Source of the DNA: Elusimicrobia bacterium RIFCSPHIGHO2_02_FULL_57_9
GTDB taxonomy: Bacteria; Elusimicrobiota; Elusimicrobia; UBA1565; UBA9628
Direction of reading: 5' to 3'
Length of the DNA stretch: 5,146 bases
Assembly (NCBI GenBank): GCA_001800015.1
Contig: MGUO01000293.1
Coordinates: 3,337 to 8,482, forward strand
In this document: positions 3,968-5,146 of the stretch, piece by piece
How the letters are laid out: every line of letters begins with the position of its first letter
Position numbering within the stretch: position 1 is the stretch's first letter
Notes under the pieces: model-generated
Seen by the model: the letters and a program-made list of their open reading frames with translations, nothing else
Databases searched by the model: none
What the model was told of the DNA's origin: nothing
Position numbers and translations under genes: made by a program

Positions 3968-5146
3968 ATGTCCAATAACCCGGTCCAATTGCCGCCCCAG
4001 GCTTTAGAAGCCGAAATGGCCGTTCTCGGCTCGATGCTCATTGAGCGCGACGCCGTTGAAAAGGCCGTCGACGTCCTCAACGAAAAGGATTTTTACCAGG
4101 AATCCAACCGGAAAATTTTCCGCGTTCTCAAGGACCTCTCCAACCGCGGGGACGCCGTCGACGTCGTCACGGCCGGCACGGAATTGCGCAAGCTCAAGCA
4201 GCTTGACGAAGTCGGGGGGATGGACGCGCTGACCGCGCTGATCAATAACGTGGCCACGGCGGCTCACGTGGACTACTATGCCAGGCTGGTCCAGGAAAAA
4301 TCGATTCTAAGAGAGTTGATCAATACCGCGACCTCCGTGGTCAGCGCCTGCTATCACGAGGCCAAAGAGCCTAAAATCATCCTGGATGAAGCCCAGGCCA
4401 GCATTCTTAAGGTCGCTGAGCGGCAAAGCCTGCGCGGCGTTATCGAAGCCAAGGATTTGGCGCACGAGGTTATCGAGCAGATCGAGCTGGCCCATAACCG
4501 TAAGCAGGCCGTCACCGGGGTTGCCTCCGGCCTTAAGGAATTCGACCGCTTGACTGCGGGCTTCCAAAAATCGGACCTAATCTTGATCGCCGCCCGTCCC
4601 AGCCAAGGGAAAACAGCCCTGGCTTTAAACATCGCCGCCAACGTGGTCTTAAGCGACGATCCCCAGCCCGTGCTGGTATTCTCCATGGAAATGAGCCGCC
4701 ATGCCATCATGGAGCGTCTCATTGCCTCGGAAGCGCGCGTCAATCTTCAGCAGGTGCGCAACGGTTTTTTCCCGCGCAGCCGCTGGACGGATTTGACTAA
4801 TTCCGCGGCCCGCTTTTCCGAAGCGCCCCTTTACATCGTGGACAGCCCGGGCCTTTCCGTGTTGGCCATCCGCTCGATTTCGCGCCAACTGGCCTCGGAA
4901 CTGCGGCGCAAGGGCAAGAACTTGTCCCTGGTCATCGTCGATTATCTTCAGTTGATCCGCGGCTCGTCTTTCCGCGCCGAGAGCCGCCAGCAGGAAGTTT
5001 CCGAAATATCCCGGGGCCTTAAATTCCTGGCTCGGGATTTGAACATCCCGGTCGTCGCCCTTTCCCAGCTTTCCCGGCGTCCCGAGGAAAAGGGCAGAGT
5101 CGACGGCAGGCCCCAGCTTTCGGATTTGCGTGAAAGCGGCGCTTTG
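3968..5146 (+). CDS. dnaB: Replicative DNA helicase DnaB, C-terminus outside window
   Basis: DnaB is the hexameric ring helicase that unwinds DNA at the replication fork. 393 residues are visible with no stop; the last several dozen, including the arginine-finger region, lie beyond the edge. The N-terminal collar starts LPPQALEAEMAVLGSMLIE (8-26) and runs to about 110. A linker helix follows to about 180. The RecA-like domain shows GLKEFDRLTAGF (188-199), Walker A ARPSQGKTA (209-217, Lys215), SMEMS with catalytic Glu241, Walker B LVIVDYLQL (321-329, Asp325), LSQLSRRPE (366-373, Gln367) and DLRESGA (386-392). The Walker A, Walker B and LSQLSR regions, where DnaB inteins often insert, are uninterrupted. 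The ATG at 3968 gives the normal N-terminus; a G-rich site precedes it within a small hairpin. It is last in the visible operon, 22 bases after rplI. Confidence 0.97.
   Translation, partial: MSNNPVQLPPQALEAEMAVLGSMLIERDAVEKAVDVLNEKDFYQESNRKIFRVLKDLSNRGDAVDVVTAGTELRKLKQLDEVGGMDALTALINNVATAAHVDYYARLVQEKSILRELINTATSVVSACYHEAKEPKIILDEAQASILKVAERQSLRGVIEAKDLAHEVIEQIELAHNRKQAVTGVASGLKEFDRLTAGFQKSDLILIAARPSQGKTALALNIAANVVLSDDPQPVLVFSMEMSRHAIMERLIASEARVNLQQVRNGFFPRSRWTDLTNSAARFSEAPLYIVDSPGLSVLAIRSISRQLASELRRKGKNLSLVIVDYLQLIRGSSFRAESRQQEVSEISRGLKFLARDLNIPVVALSQLSRRPEEKGRVDGRPQLSDLRESGAL

Noticed and set aside
4590..5100. Possible intein in dnaB
   Set aside because: Walker A, Walker B and LSQLSR segments are continuous and normally spaced in the visible part.

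Overview
The window is bacterial chromosomal DNA with GC-rich, densely packed genes. Its core is the ribosomal/replication cluster rpsF-ssb-rpsR-rplI-dnaB. I cannot assign a species. The small repeat protein and the divergent FolD feel like a deep-branching Gram-negative-type lineage, perhaps Elusimicrobiota or a neighbouring candidate phylum, but this is a weak impression from memory. No IS element, phage gene, CRISPR array, tRNA or rRNA is visible. No gene-free stretch exceeds about 120 bases.

Left half, minus strand, read right to left. A small excisionase-type helix-turn-helix protein (2040-2294) is followed by a 73-residue basic protein built from two copies of a 29-residue module (1700-1921). 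The repeat gene has its own strong promoter, a structured leader, a perfect Shine-Dalgarno and a strong intrinsic terminator. Only about 14 bases beyond the terminator starts a two-gene unit, panE (ketopantoate reductase) and folD (methylene-THF dehydrogenase/cyclohydrolase, C-terminus cut by the window edge), joined by an ATGA overlap. Their link is metabolic: the PanB reaction uses methylene-THF, a FolD substrate, and makes ketopantoate, the PanE substrate.

Right half, plus strand. From a divergent control region (2295-2399) runs rpsF, ssb, rpsR, rplI and dnaB (cut by the window edge). Gene contacts are ATGA (rpsF/ssb), TAAATG (ssb/rpsR), ATGA (rpsR/rplI) and a 22-base gap (rplI/dnaB). This is a classic unit coupling 30S/50S proteins to replication.

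Most notable: (1) three of the four transcription units appear to start leaderless or nearly so, with a -10-like hexamer 6-8 bases before the ATG, while the repeat-protein gene has a long leader and perfect Shine-Dalgarno; (2) the helix-turn-helix protein ends in QISLF, a near-consensus sliding-clamp-binding pentapeptide; (3) the tandem-module basic protein is unrecognised and seems built for high expression; (4) FolD has Asp where the family has the active-site Gln98.
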